Assembly: GCF_000016185.1 (NCBI RefSeq)
Contig: NC_011420.2
Coordinates: 1,074,501-1,138,500, forward strand
Length of the DNA stretch: 64,000 bases
Reading direction: 5' to 3'
From: Rhodospirillum centenum SW
Lineage (GTDB): Bacteria; Pseudomonadota; Alphaproteobacteria; Azospirillales; Azospirillaceae
Shown: piece by piece, positions 17,963 through 26,826 of the stretch
Layout of the letters: every line of letters starts with the position of its first letter
Position numbering within the stretch: position 1 is the stretch's first letter
Translations under genes and position numbers: made by a program
The notes under the pieces: generated by a model
Seen by the model: the letters and a program-made list of their open reading frames with translations, nothing else
What the model was told of the DNA's origin: nothing
Database searches by the model: none

Positions 17963-18649
17963 ATGCCCGATTTCGGTTCCGTCCTTTTCCAGATCTCCAT
18001 CATCGCCCTGCCGGTCGTCATCGCCATCACCTTCCACGAGGCGGCGCACGGCTGGGTTGCCAGGCGGCTGGGCGACGACACCGCCTATCTCCAGGGGCGG
18101 GTGACCTTCAATCCGCTGAAGCATATTGATCCGGTCGGCACGGTGCTGCTGCCGGGACTGATGTTCCTGACCACCGGATTCCTGTTCGGCTGGGCAAAGC
18201 CGGTCCCGGTCGATTTCCGGAACCTGCGCGACCCGAGGCGCGACATGGTCTGGGTCGCCCTGGCCGGACCGGGGGTGAACATCGCGCTCGCGCTCGTCTC
18301 TGCGCTGCTGCTGCATGTCGTGCCGCTGCTGCCGCCCTTCGTCGGGGAGTGGCTTGGCAACAACCTCCAGGTCTCCATCCTGATCAACGTGATCCTGGCG
18401 GTCTTCAACATGCTGCCGCTGCCGCCGCTGGACGGTGGCCGGGTCGCCGTGGGGCTGCTGCCGGACGTGCTGGCGTTTCCGCTGGCGCGGCTGGAGCGCT
18501 ACGGCATCCTGATCCTGCTGCTGGCGCTGATCCTGGTGCCCTTCGCCTCGCGCGAGTTCGGGTATCCGGTCGATCCGCTGCGCTGGATCATCGGTCCGCC
18601 GGTGGACTACATTATCGAGCTGATCGCCCGGGTGACCGGGCTCTCCTGA
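17963..18649 (+). CDS. Site-2 protease family (M50) membrane metalloprotease
   Basis: 228 residues and about five or six membrane segments. The zinc motif HEAAHG sits in the first half (residue ~26) and the third ligand in FNMLPLPPLDGGR, the S2P signature. NPLKHIDPVGT is also conserved in the small YwhC/Rip-like subgroup. The protease cleaves substrates inside the membrane; its targets are unknown. It begins 3 bp after nagZ and runs into scpA 7 bp later, in the usual alphaproteobacterial nagZ-S2P-scpAB order. Confidence 0.92.
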   Translation: MPDFGSVLFQISIIALPVVIAITFHEAAHGWVARRLGDDTAYLQGRVTFNPLKHIDPVGTVLLPGLMFLTTGFLFGWAKPVPVDFRNLRDPRRDMVWVALAGPGVNIALALVSALLLHVVPLLPPFVGEWLGNNLQVSILINVILAVFNMLPLPPLDGGRVAVGLLPDVLAFPLARLERYGILILLLALILVPFASREFGYPVDPLRWIIGPPVDYIIELIARVTGLS

Positions 18650-18656
18650 GGTCCCG

Positions 18657-19448
18657 ATGGCCCGCGCCCCCGCGCCCGAGACGTTCGAAACCGCGGAACG
18701 CCCGCCGGTCGATCCGGCCGAGCAGTTCCTGCTGGACATCGACGGGTTCGAGGGGCCGATCGACCTTCTGCTGACGCTGGCGCGCGACCAGAAGGTCGAT
18801 CTCACCCGCGTCTCCATCCTGCAACTGGCCGAACAGTATCTGGCCTTCGTGGCGGAGGCCCGGCGCCTGCGGCTGGAACTGGCGGCGGACTATCTGGTGA
18901 TGGCGGCCTGGCTGGCCTACCTGAAGTCGCGCCTGCTGCTGCCCGAGCCGGAGGAGGAGGAACCGAGCGGCGAGGAACTGGCGGCCGCCCTGGCCTTCCA
19001 GCTTCAGCGGCTGGAGGCGATGCAGGGTGCTGCCGCCCGGCTGCTGGCGCGGCCGCAGCTCGGCCGCGACCGCTTCGCCCGCGGCGCGCCCGAGGCCATG
19101 CCCGTGCTGGAGAAGCGGGTCGTGGACGTGACGCTGTATGATCTTCTGAAGGCCTATGGCGAGCACAGGCAGCGGCAGAGCCGCAGCGACCCTCTGCAGA
19201 TCCGCCCGACCGAGCTGTACTCCATCGAGGAGGCGCTGGAGCGGATGACGGAAATGCTCGGCCGCCTGCCGGACTGGACGCGCCTCGGCAGCTTCCTGCC
19301 GGCCGGCTGGCGCGGCAACCCGCTGAAGGCGCGCTCGGCGCTTGCCAGCACCTTCGTCGCCACGCTGGAACTGGCGAAGGCCGGGCAGGTGGAGTTGCGC
19401 CAGGACCGTCCCTTCGACCCGATCTATCTCCGTCGGCTGCCGGGCTGA
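18657..19448 (+). CDS. scpA: Segregation and condensation protein A
   Basis: 263 residues. The kleisin N-terminus is clear (FLLDIDGFEGPIDLLLTLARDQKVDL, with VSILQLAEQYL and ADYLVMAAWLAYLKSRLLLP), as is the C-terminal winged-helix region. ScpA bridges SMC heads with ScpB in the condensin-like complex that organises the nucleoid. Starts 7 bp after the S2P stop and is followed by scpB after 56 bp. Confidence 0.95.
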   Translation: MARAPAPETFETAERPPVDPAEQFLLDIDGFEGPIDLLLTLARDQKVDLTRVSILQLAEQYLAFVAEARRLRLELAADYLVMAAWLAYLKSRLLLPEPEEEEPSGEELAAALAFQLQRLEAMQGAAARLLARPQLGRDRFARGAPEAMPVLEKRVVDVTLYDLLKAYGEHRQRQSRSDPLQIRPTELYSIEEALERMTEMLGRLPDWTRLGSFLPAGWRGNPLKARSALASTFVATLELAKAGQVELRQDRPFDPIYLRRLPG

Positions 19449-19504
19449 CCTGCGCCGCAGGTCCCCGGCGCCTTCGTTACCGGCAGCATACAGGCAGCAT
19501 CCCC

Positions 19505-20113
19505 ATGATCGTGCCCGATGACCATGTCCAGCGCCTGCGCCTTCTGGAGGCGGTCCTGTTCGCCTCTGCCGAGCCGGTGGAGGAAGCCGCCTTGCAGTAC
19601 CGCCTGGGCGACGGGGTGGATGTGCGCGCCCTGTTGCAGGAACTGGCGGCGCTCTATGAGAACCGCGGCGTGACCCTGGTGGCCAGTGGTGGCCGCTGGG
19701 CCTTCCGCACGGCACCGGACCTGGCCGTCTTCCTGCGCACGGAGACGGAGGTGACGGCGAAGCTGTCCCGCGCCGCCATCGAGACTCTGGCCATCATCGC
19801 CTATCACCAGCCCGTCACCCGGGCGGAGATCGAGAGCATCCGCGGCGTCGCCACCAGCAAGGGCACGCTGGACATCCTGATGGAGGCGGGCTGGATCAGG
19901 CCCGGCCGCCGGCGGGAGACGCCGGGGCGGCCCGTGACCTGGGTGACCACGCCCCATTTCCTGGATCATTTCGGCCTGGAGTCCCTGCGCGACCTTCCGG
20001 GGGTGGAGGATCTGCGTGCGGCCGGGCTGCTGGATGCGCGGCCGGCCATCGCCTCCCTGCCGGGCGGGCCGGACCTGCTGACCGAGCGGGAGGAGGAACC
20101 GGCGGAGGGGTGA
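19505..20113 (+). CDS. scpB: Segregation and condensation protein B
   Basis: 202 residues with two winged-helix domains: RLLEAVLFASAEPV at the start, SRAAIETLAIIAYHQPVTRAEIESIRGV in the middle (the ScpB signature) and DHFGLESLRDLPG near the end. It forms the ScpB dimer that binds ScpA and SMC. A strong terminator-like hairpin lies 82 bp after its stop, separating it from tatA. Confidence 0.95.
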   Translation: MIVPDDHVQRLRLLEAVLFASAEPVEEAALQYRLGDGVDVRALLQELAALYENRGVTLVASGGRWAFRTAPDLAVFLRTETEVTAKLSRAAIETLAIIAYHQPVTRAEIESIRGVATSKGTLDILMEAGWIRPGRRRETPGRPVTWVTTPHFLDHFGLESLRDLPGVEDLRAAGLLDARPAIASLPGGPDLLTEREEEPAEG

Positions 20114-20194
20114 GCCTGCCCGGCTGCTTCCCTCTGCGGGCGCGGGCCAAGCCATTGTTCCACCGGTGATCGTGCCCACCTGTCCGGGGGCAGG

Positions 20195-20232
20195 AAAGGG
20201 CCGGGTGCCGTCGTTGCGGCGCCCGGGCCTTT
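20195..20232 (+). terminator. Intrinsic-type terminator after scpB
   Basis: Sixteen-base arms (20195-20210 and 20217-20232) with one mismatch and one G-T pair around a 6-nt loop; the stem begins AAAGG and ends CCTTT, so a short U run closes it. It probably ends the argS-scpB transcript ahead of tatA. Confidence 0.65.
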
Positions 20233-20288
20233 CTGCCATTATCCCGGCCCGTCGGCCGGGGGCCCCCCGGCGCCAAGGAGTTATGGCA

Positions 20289-20522
20289 ATGTCCATCGGT
20301 ATTTGGCAGATCGTCCTCATCCTTCTGATCGTGTTGATCATCTTCGGCGCCGGCAAGCTGCCCAAGGTGATGGGGGACGTCGCCAAGGGTGTCCGGAACT
20401 TCAAGTCCGGCCTCAAGGATGACAGCGACGATCAGGGGGCCGACGAGCCCAAGGTCCTCCGCTCGGAGACGCCGGTCGGGACCGACGCCACCGTGAAGAA
20501 GGACGAGGCGGTCAAGGGCTGA
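20289..20522 (+). CDS. tatA: Sec-independent protein translocase TatA
   Basis: 77 residues: membrane helix (IGIWQIVLILLIVLIIFGAG), hinge and amphipathic helix FGAGKLPKVMGDVAKGVRNFKSG, then an acidic tail. There are two in-frame ATGs, at 20283 and 20289; AAGGAG is only 2 nt before the first but 8 nt before the second, which also matches the usual MSxGxWQ start, so 20289 is chosen. TatA forms the variable-size pore for folded twin-arginine substrates. First gene of tatABC. Confidence 0.95.
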   Translation: MSIGIWQIVLILLIVLIIFGAGKLPKVMGDVAKGVRNFKSGLKDDSDDQGADEPKVLRSETPVGTDATVKKDEAVKG

Positions 20523-20594
20523 CGCCCTGTTCCGCCGTACACTGCTCCCGACGCGACTGTCGCCGCGCTTCCGCATCAGCCGGACGTTTGATCC

Positions 20595-21173
20595 ATGTTC
20601 GATATCGGCTGGCCCGAACTGGCGGTCATCCTGATCGTCGCCCTGATCGTGATCGGGCCGAAAGATCTGCCGCGCGCCATGCACACCGTCGGCAAGTGGG
20701 TACGCAAGGCCCGGATGCTGGCGCGTGAGTTCCAGTCCAACATGGACGAAATGGTGCGGCAGGCGGAGCTTGAGGACCTGAAGAAGGAGGTCGAGCGCGC
20801 CCGGCAGCTCAACCTCAGGGACCAGCTTGAAAAGCACATCGACCCCAAGGGAACGCTCAAGGAGTCGCTGAGCTTCGATCCCGTCCCGCTGGACGGCGAC
20901 GAGGCGGAGGAGGACGAGGGCGGACGCCCGGCACCGACACCGCTGACCCGGACGGTCCCGACGGACACCCAGGCACCGCAGCCGGCACCGGCCGGTGCCG
21001 TCCCGGCCTCCGCGGTCCCGGTCTCTACGGCCCCGGTGCCGCCCGCCCCGGTATCACCCCTTGCCGCTCCCCAGTCCGCCATACCTTCAGCGGCACCCCC
21101 GGCAGCGCCGCGGGACGTGCCTGTGGCCGCAGTCCCGGCTGCGGACCAGCCGGCAGCCGAGAAGCAGGGGTAG
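20595..21173 (+). CDS. tatB: Sec-independent protein translocase TatB
   Basis: 192 residues. MFDIGWPELAVILIVALIVI then GPKDLPRAMHTVGKWVRKAR is the TatB form (Glu in the helix, GPKDLP hinge), followed by a long amphipathic helix and a Pro/Ala/Val-rich low-complexity tail from about residue 120. TatB binds TatC and the twin-arginine signal. It is 72 bp after tatA and 5 bp before tatC. Confidence 0.95.
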   Translation: MFDIGWPELAVILIVALIVIGPKDLPRAMHTVGKWVRKARMLAREFQSNMDEMVRQAELEDLKKEVERARQLNLRDQLEKHIDPKGTLKESLSFDPVPLDGDEAEEDEGGRPAPTPLTRTVPTDTQAPQPAPAGAVPASAVPVSTAPVPPAPVSPLAAPQSAIPSAAPPAAPRDVPVAAVPAADQPAAEKQG

Positions 21174-21178
21174 GCACC

Positions 21179-21994
21179 ATGGCCGGACCGGACCGTCCTG
21201 ATGAGATCGACGAGATGGATGCGGGCAAGATGCCGCTGCTCGACCATCTGCTCGAGCTGCGCAACCGCCTCATGTACAGCGCCGCGGCGCTGCTGATCGC
21301 CTTCATCGGCTGCTACTTCGTGGCGCCGCAGATCTATCAGGCGCTGATGTGGCCGCTGGTCCAGGCCTACGGCCCGGAAGCGGCGAACCGGCGGATGATC
21401 TTCACCGCCCCGCAGGAAGCCTTCTTCACCTACATGAAGGTGGCATTCTGGGCCGGCGCCCTGATCGCGTTTCCGATCATCGCCAACCAGATCTGGAAGT
21501 TCGTGGCTCCCGGCCTCTACCGGCATGAGAGGAAGGCGTTCCTGCCGTTCATCGTGGCCACTCCGGTGCTCTTCGTGATCGGCGGCTGCATGGTCTATTT
21601 CTTCATCATGCCGCTTGCGCTTACCTTCTTCGTCAGTTTCGAGACGGTGGGGGGAGAGGGAACCCTTCCCATCGTCGCAGAGACCCGGGTGGCGGAGTAT
21701 CTGTCGCTGGTGATGACGCTGATCTTCGCCTTCGGCATCGCCTTCCAGCTTCCGGTGTTGCTGACGCTGCTGGCGCGGGCCGGAATCGTCACGGCCGACG
21801 GGCTTGCCTCGAAGCGGCGCTATGCGATCGTCGCCATCTTCATCGTCGCCGCCGTGCTGACTCCGCCGGATGTCATCAGCCAGATCGGGCTCGCCGTGCC
21901 GTTGCTGGCGCTCTACGAGGTGTCCGTCTTCCTGGCGCGGCGGATGGAACGCAAGCGGGACGAGACCGAAGCGGCCGAGGCGGCGGGCGACTGA
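21179..21994 (+). CDS. tatC: Sec-independent protein translocase TatC
   Basis: 271 residues with six membrane helices. Conserved parts include MPLLDHLLELRNRLMYS (signal-peptide binding face), FTAPQEAFFTYMKVAFWAG, PGLYRHERKAFLPF and FGIAFQLPVLL. It is the receptor for twin-arginine signals in the inner membrane. The charged C-terminal tail (RRMERKRDETEAAEAAGD) is typical. Last gene of tatABC; serS follows after 162 bp. Confidence 0.97.
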   Translation: MAGPDRPDEIDEMDAGKMPLLDHLLELRNRLMYSAAALLIAFIGCYFVAPQIYQALMWPLVQAYGPEAANRRMIFTAPQEAFFTYMKVAFWAGALIAFPIIANQIWKFVAPGLYRHERKAFLPFIVATPVLFVIGGCMVYFFIMPLALTFFVSFETVGGEGTLPIVAETRVAEYLSLVMTLIFAFGIAFQLPVLLTLLARAGIVTADGLASKRRYAIVAIFIVAAVLTPPDVISQIGLAVPLLALYEVSVFLARRMERKRDETEAAEAAGD

Positions 21995-22156
21995 AGCGCC
22001 TGACGGACGTGTCGGTCGCCCCTTGAAGGGTTTCGGCAGGGTTTACGGCGGGACGGCGGAGCCTGCGGTTTCCGCGGTCCCGGCCGCCCGGGGTCACTGG
22101 ACCGGGCGGCAGGCGCGCCGTATAAGTCCACACCCCGTTCACCGTACCCGACGATC

Positions 22157-23431
22157 ATGCACGACCTCCGCGCCATCCGCGACAACCCCGAGGCTTTCGA
22201 TACCGGGCTGGCCCGTCGCGGGCTTCCGCCGGCTTCCGCCGCGATTCTCGACCTCGACCAGCGCCGCCGTGCCGCGCAGACCTCCTTCCAGGAGTGCCAG
22301 GCCCGGCGCAACGAGGCGTCCCGGCTGATCGGCGCCTACAAGAAGGACGGCAAGGACGCGCAGCCCCTGCTGGACGAGGTGGCGGCGCTGAAGGAGCGCA
22401 TCCCCGCTCTGGAGGAGGAGGACAGGCGCCTGGGCGCCGAGCTGGACGCCCTGCTGGCCGCCCTGCCGAACCTGCCCGCCGCCGACGTGCCCGAGGGCAA
22501 GGACGAACACGACAACGTGGAGATCCGCCGCGTCGGCACCCCGCGCGACATCCCTGGCGCGAAGCAGCACTTCGAGCTGGGTGAGGCGCTGGGCCTGATG
22601 GATTTCGAGGGGGCCGCCCGCATGTCCGGCGCCCGCTTCACCGTTCTGAAAGGGCAGCTCGCCCGGCTTGAGCGGGCTCTCGGCGACTTCATGCTGGACC
22701 TGCACACCCGGGAGTTCGGCTACACCGAGGTGTCGCCGCCGCTGCTGGTGCGCGACGAGGCCGTGTTCGGCACCGGACAGTTGCCGAAGTTCGCCGACGA
22801 CCTGTTCCGCACGACGACCGGCCACTGGCTGATCCCGACGGCGGAGGTCACCCTGACCAACCTTGCCAACGACAGCATCATCGACGCCGAGGCGCTGCCC
22901 TGGCGCCTGACGGCGCGCACGCCGTGCTTCCGGTCGGAGGCCGGCAGCGCTGGCAAGGACACCCGCGGCATGATCCGGCAGCACCAGTTCATGAAGGTGG
23001 AACTGGTCAGCATCACCCTGCCGGAGCAGTCGGAGGCCGAGCACGAGCGGATGACGAAGGCGGCGGAGACGGTTCTGGAGCGGCTGGGGCTGCCGTTCCG
23101 CACGGTCGTCCTCTGCACCGGCGACATGGGCTTCAGCGCGCGCAAGACCTACGACATCGAGGTCTGGTTGCCCGGCCAGGGCGCCTACCGCGAGATTTCG
23201 AGCTGCTCCAACTGCGGCGACTTCCAGGCCCGGCGCATGAAGGCCCGGTCCAGGCCGAAGGGCGAGAAGGGGACCCAGGTGGTGCATACGCTGAACGGCT
23301 CGGGCGTGGCCGTCGGCCGTGCCCTCATCGCCGTGATGGAGAACTACCAGCAGCCGGACGGGTCCATCCTCGTGCCCGAGGCCCTGCGGCCCTACATGGG
23401 CGGGCAGGAACGGATCACGGCCCATGGCTGA
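22157..23431 (+). CDS. serS: Seryl-tRNA synthetase
   Basis: 424 residues. An N-terminal coiled-coil arm (residues ~25-105) binds the long variable arm of tRNA-Ser; the class II core has [20 protein letters not shown] (motif 2) and, at the end, [19 protein letters not shown] (motif 3). The [16 protein letters not shown] segment is conserved in bacterial SerRS. The only serine tRNA in the window is the UGA isoacceptor at 5.9 kb. The stop overlaps the surE start by 8 nt. Confidence 0.97.
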   Translation: MHDLRAIRDNPEAFDTGLARRGLPPASAAILDLDQRRRAAQTSFQECQARRNEASRLIGAYKKDGKDAQPLLDEVAALKERIPALEEEDRRLGAELDALLAALPNLPAADVPEGKDEHDNVEIRRVGTPRDIPGAKQHFELGEALGLMDFEGAARMSGARFTVLKGQLARLERALGDFMLDLHTREFGYTEVSPPLLVRDEAVFGTGQLPKFADDLFRTTTGHWLIPTAEVTLTNLANDSIIDAEALPWRLTARTPCFRSEAGSAGKDTRGMIRQHQFMKVELVSITLPEQSEAEHERMTKAAETVLERLGLPFRTVVLCTGDMGFSARKTYDIEVWLPGQGAYREISSCSNCGDFQARRMKARSRPKGEKGTQVVHTLNGSGVAVGRALIAVMENYQQPDGSILVPEALRPYMGGQERITAHG

Positions 23432-24200
23432 GGTGGATCTGCGCGGCGCCCGCATCCTCGTCACCAACGACGACGGCATCAACGCCCCCGGGCTACAGGT
23501 GCTGGAGCGGATCGCGCGGGGGCTCAGCGACGATGTCTGGGTGGTGGCGCCGGAACTGGAACAGTCCGGTGCCAGTCACTCCCTGACCATGCACCGGCCG
23601 CTGCGGCTGCGGCAGGTGGCGGAGCGGCGCCACAGCGTGGACGGCACGCCCACCGACTGCGTGCTGCTGGCGCTCAACCACCTGCTGGCCGACAAGCGGC
23701 CGGCGCTGGTCCTGTCCGGCGTCAACCACGGTCAGAACCTGGGCGAGGACGTCACCTATTCCGGCACCATCGCTGCGGCGATGGAGGCGACCCTGCTGGG
23801 GGTGCGGGCCATTGCCATGAGCCAGCGGATCGAGCCGGGTGAGCCCCCCTTCTGGGAGACGGCCGAGCGTTTCGGGCCGGAAGTGGTGCGCAAGGCCCTG
23901 GCGCTGGACTGGCCGCGGCATGTGCTGGTCAACGTCAACTTCCCGCACCGCCCGCCGGAACAGGTGACCGGCATCCAGGTCGTCCGCCACGGCAACCGCA
24001 AGATCGGCGACGAACTGGATGAGCGGACCGACCCGCGTGGCCGGCGCTACTTCTGGGTCGGTGCGGTGCGCAGCGAGGCGGAGGTGCCAGAGGATACCGA
24101 CATCCATGTGGTGACCCATGGCGGCGTGGCGGTCACCCCGCTCTACCTCGATCTGACGCACTATGCCTGCCTGGAGGCACTGAAGGGGGCCTTCGCGTGA
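23424..24200 (+). CDS. surE: 5'-nucleotidase SurE (survival protein)
   Basis: 258 residues. SurE motifs: [13 protein letters not shown] (metal Asp pair), the Ser site [28 protein letters not shown] and [18 protein letters not shown]. The enzyme dephosphorylates 5'/3'-nucleotides. It overlaps serS at its start and pcm at its end (GTGA), making serS-surE-pcm a coupled unit, as in many proteobacteria where surE-pcm-nlpD are linked to stationary-phase survival. Confidence 0.96.
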   Translation: MAEVDLRGARILVTNDDGINAPGLQVLERIARGLSDDVWVVAPELEQSGASHSLTMHRPLRLRQVAERRHSVDGTPTDCVLLALNHLLADKRPALVLSGVNHGQNLGEDVTYSGTIAAAMEATLLGVRAIAMSQRIEPGEPPFWETAERFGPEVVRKALALDWPRHVLVNVNFPHRPPEQVTGIQVVRHGNRKIGDELDERTDPRGRRYFWVGAVRSEAEVPEDTDIHVVTHGGVAVTPLYLDLTHYACLEALKGAFA

Positions 24201-24862
24201 GCACGGCCGCCCGCAAGATCCGGCTGCTGATGCTGTTGCGCCGCAACGGTGTCAGCGATACCGGCGTTCTGCGGGCGATCGAGATGATCCCGCGTGAGGT
24301 GTTCGTGCCCCCGACCTTCCACGATCAGGCCTATGAGGATACCGCCCTGCCCATCGGCCATGGCCAGACCATCAGCCAGCCCCTGGTCGTGGGACTGATG
24401 ACCCAGGTGCTGGACCTGCACGACCGCCTGCGGGTGCTGGAGATCGGCACGGGCAGCGGCTATCAGGCGGCGGTCCTGTCCCGGATCGTCCGCCGGGTCT
24501 ATACGATCGAGCGCCACCGTCCCCTGCTGATGGAGGCCGAGCGGCGGTTCAACACCCTGCGCCTGCACAACATCACCGCCCGTCTGGGCGACGGGATGCG
24601 CGGCTGGCCCGAAGCGGCGCCGTTCGAGCGCATCCTGGTGACCGCCGGCGGCGGTGCCGAGCCGCCGGCGGACCTGGTGAAGCAACTGGCCGTCGGCGGG
24701 GTCATGGTGATCCCGCTGGGGCCGGACCGCCGGGAGCAGCGGGTCGTCCGTCTGCGCCGGACGGAGAGCGGGCTGGCGCGCGAGGATCTGTGGCCCGTCC
24801 GCTTCGTTCCGCTGCTGCCGGACGTGGCTCCCGAAGCGCCCCGCGCCGAGCGGGCTTCCTGA
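24197..24862 (+). CDS. pcm: Protein-L-isoaspartate O-methyltransferase
   Basis: 221 residues with a GTG start overlapping the surE stop. GHGQTISQPLVVGLMTQ and VLEIGTGSGYQAAVLSRIV (SAM-binding motif I) are the PIMT signature; GAEPPADLVKQLAVGGVMVIPLG is motif III. It methylates isoaspartyl residues to begin repair of aged proteins. The substrate motif near residue 55 and the length are normal. Confidence 0.96.
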   Translation: MSTAARKIRLLMLLRRNGVSDTGVLRAIEMIPREVFVPPTFHDQAYEDTALPIGHGQTISQPLVVGLMTQVLDLHDRLRVLEIGTGSGYQAAVLSRIVRRVYTIERHRPLLMEAERRFNTLRLHNITARLGDGMRGWPEAAPFERILVTAGGGAEPPADLVKQLAVGGVMVIPLGPDRREQRVVRLRRTESGLAREDLWPVRFVPLLPDVAPEAPRAERAS

Positions 24863-24867
24863 CGGGG

Positions 24868-26175
24868 ATGGCGATGCACCGCCTGACCGCCGCCCTGGTC
24901 GGCCTTCTCTTCCTTGCCGGTTGCGCCGATCCCGGAGCGCGGCCCCTGCCGGTCCGGCAGGCGCCGACGGGCACCATCTTCGTCTCCAAGGGGGAGACGG
25001 TCTACGACGTGGCCCGGCGCTACGGTGTGCCGCTGCGCGACCTGATCGAAGCCAACCGCCTGGAGCCGCCCTATACCCTGCGCGCCGGGCAGCCGCTGGT
25101 TCTGCCGGTGCCGCAGGAATACGTGGTCCGCAAGGGCGATACGATCTACGCCATCTCCCGCCAGTACCAGATCGACATGGGCGAGCTGGTCAGGCTCAAC
25201 GGCATCAGTGCGCCCTACACCATCCGCGTGGGGCAGACGCTCCGTCTGCCCGGCCGACGGCCGGGACAGGGGACGACCGTCGCACAGGCGCCGGCCGCCG
25301 CCATGCCCGTGCGCAAGCCGGAGGGGCCACCCCCCACCGTCGTGCCGCCACCGTCCCGGTCGAGCCGGACCATCGAGACGGCGGAACTCCCGCCGCTGGA
25401 GGGGGCCGCGCCGGCGGCAACGGCCAGCCGCCCAGTCCCAGGCCCGGCTCCGGCGACGACATCGGCCCGGCGGGGTGTGGATGTCCAGGAACTGCCGGCG
25501 CTGGGCGATCCCGCGCCGGATTCCCCCGCAGGCAGCCCGCCGGCCCCGGCCGGGTCCGCTCCGTCAGCGGTTGGCCCGTCCACCGTCGGCCCGTCCACCG
25601 TCGGCCCGTCCACGGTTGCCCGCGATCCCGCGCCCCAGCCGCCGGCCGCATCCCCGCCGCGGCCGCAGCCGGCCCCCGCCACGTCTGCCGCAGGCGGAAT
25701 CGCGGCCGCTCCGTCCGTTCCGCCGCCAGCCGCCGCACCGGCCAGACCGTCGCCCGGAAAGGCCGGCCGCTTTGCCTGGCCAGTGTCGGGACCCGTCGTG
25801 TCGGAGTTCGGGCCGAAGGAGGGCGGCCTGCACAATGACGGCATCAACATCGGTGCGCCCCGGGGGACCCCGGTCCTGGCCGCCGAGTCCGGCGTCGTGG
25901 CCTATGCCGGCAATGAGCTGCGCGGCTTCGGCAACCTGCTCCTGATCCGGCATGAGGGCGGGCTTGTCACCGCCTACGCGCATCTTGATACGCTCCAGGT
26001 GGAGCGGGGGCAGACCGTGCGGCGGGGACAGCAGATCGGCACCGTCGGGCAGACGGGAAACGTGCGCAGTCCCCAGCTCCATTTCGAGGTCCGGCGGGGC
26101 AGCCGGGTGCTCGATCCCCGCGACCATCTCGACGGCTCCGCCCCGGCGGCGCGGCAGACCAGCGAACTGCGATAG
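24868..26175 (+). CDS. nlpD: NlpD-type lipoprotein with two LysM repeats and an M23 (LytM) domain
   Basis: 435 residues from the ATG at 24868 (a second ATG is two codons on). Lipoprotein signal with lipobox LAGC at about residue 17-20; two LysM glycan-binding repeats (VSKGETVYDVARRYGVP and VRKGDTIYAISRQYQI); a Pro/Ala linker of some 170 residues carrying a triplicated GPSTV repeat; and a C-terminal M23 domain. The Zn ligands look intact (HNDGINIGAP, AYAHLDT, LHFEVRR), so unlike E. coli NlpD it might be catalytic. NlpD-type proteins activate or perform cell-wall cleavage at the septum. It follows pcm by 5 bp. Confidence 0.92.
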   Translation: MAMHRLTAALVGLLFLAGCADPGARPLPVRQAPTGTIFVSKGETVYDVARRYGVPLRDLIEANRLEPPYTLRAGQPLVLPVPQEYVVRKGDTIYAISRQYQIDMGELVRLNGISAPYTIRVGQTLRLPGRRPGQGTTVAQAPAAAMPVRKPEGPPPTVVPPPSRSSRTIETAELPPLEGAAPAATASRPVPGPAPATTSARRGVDVQELPALGDPAPDSPAGSPPAPAGSAPSAVGPSTVGPSTVGPSTVARDPAPQPPAASPPRPQPAPATSAAGGIAAAPSVPPPAAAPARPSPGKAGRFAWPVSGPVVSEFGPKEGGLHNDGINIGAPRGTPVLAAESGVVAYAGNELRGFGNLLLIRHEGGLVTAYAHLDTLQVERGQTVRRGQQIGTVGQTGNVRSPQLHFEVRRGSRVLDPRDHLDGSAPAARQTSELR

Positions 26176-26261
26176 AATGGTTTCCGTCCAGTCGGCCTCA
26201 CACCCTGCTGTGGTGAAGAAGTTCGCGCATCCGGCTGGAAAGAACGCGCTCGATGAGGGGG

Positions 26262-26279
26262 CCTCTGGCGTGCCAGAGG
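26262..26279. promoter_or_regulatory. Perfect palindrome upstream of the two-gene insert (possible operator)
   Basis: CCTCTGGC-GT-GCCAGAGG: 8-bp arms with a 2-nt centre, 104 bp before the ATG at 26383. A 2-nt loop cannot form a good RNA hairpin, so a binding site for a dimeric protein is more likely than a terminator. Its link to the genes downstream is inference from position. Confidence 0.4.
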
Positions 26280-26382
26280 TGGTCGAGGGTGCGTGGCGGC
26301 TTCGCGCAGCAGGGCCTTCCCGTCGTTTGGCGAAGCAGATAACGTCGTATCCGTCCATGCGGGCGGAGACAGCAAGCACACG

Positions 26383-26826
26383 ATGGACCGTAACGAGTTC
26401 GAGCGTCTGCGCGACCTGCCCGGAAAGCGCATCGTCGGTGACATCCGCCTGACCCAGCGCAGCGACATTTCCGCCGCATGGGAGGCGAAGGATATCGCCA
26501 TCGACAACGACGACGGGGTGGACGTGCGCTTGACGGTGCAGATCGTTTCGGAAACCGGTGCGAAAACGCTGAACGTCAAGGTCACAGGCATCGGACCGAT
26601 CTGTCGGCTTGAGGTGGACAGCCGCCCGCACAAACCCGCCGGGCGCAGCCACAAGCACGCGCTGCACACCCCTGATTGCCCGCGCGAGAACCTGAAGCGC
26701 AGTGTCATCGACCGTGGCGACCTGAACGGGCAATCGCTGAAAGCGGTGTTTGACGCCTTCTGCCGGATGGCCCACATAGTTCATGACGGTAAGTTGATCG
26801 TGCCTCCCGAAGCGGCCGGGGCATGA
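26383..26826 (+). CDS. DUF6978-like hypothetical protein, first gene of a two-gene accessory module
   Basis: 147 residues from the ATG at 26383. The start MDRNEFERLRDLPGKRI, a central beta-rich part (TVQIVSETGAKTLNVKVTG, then ICRLEVDSRPHKP) and a His-containing segment HKHALHTPDCPRENLK resemble the small proteins annotated DUF6978, from memory; no function is known to me. There is no signal peptide or membrane helix. GC is lower than in flanking genes. The stop overlaps the next start (ATGA), so the two proteins are translationally coupled. A ribosome site (GGCGGAG) is about 14 nt upstream of the ATG, which is distant; an upstream alternative start within the frame (to 26293) cannot be excluded. 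Confidence 0.6.
   Translation: MDRNEFERLRDLPGKRIVGDIRLTQRSDISAAWEAKDIAIDNDDGVDVRLTVQIVSETGAKTLNVKVTGIGPICRLEVDSRPHKPAGRSHKHALHTPDCPRENLKRSVIDRGDLNGQSLKAVFDAFCRMAHIVHDGKLIVPPEAAGA

Noticed and set aside
24161-24685. Minus-strand frame opposite pcm
   Set aside because: Gln/His-rich shadow; pcm is clear on the other strand.
25561-25625. Repeat array in the nlpD linker as CRISPR-like
   Set aside because: The repeats encode GPSTV in frame within a Pro-rich linker; no spacers of unique sequence.
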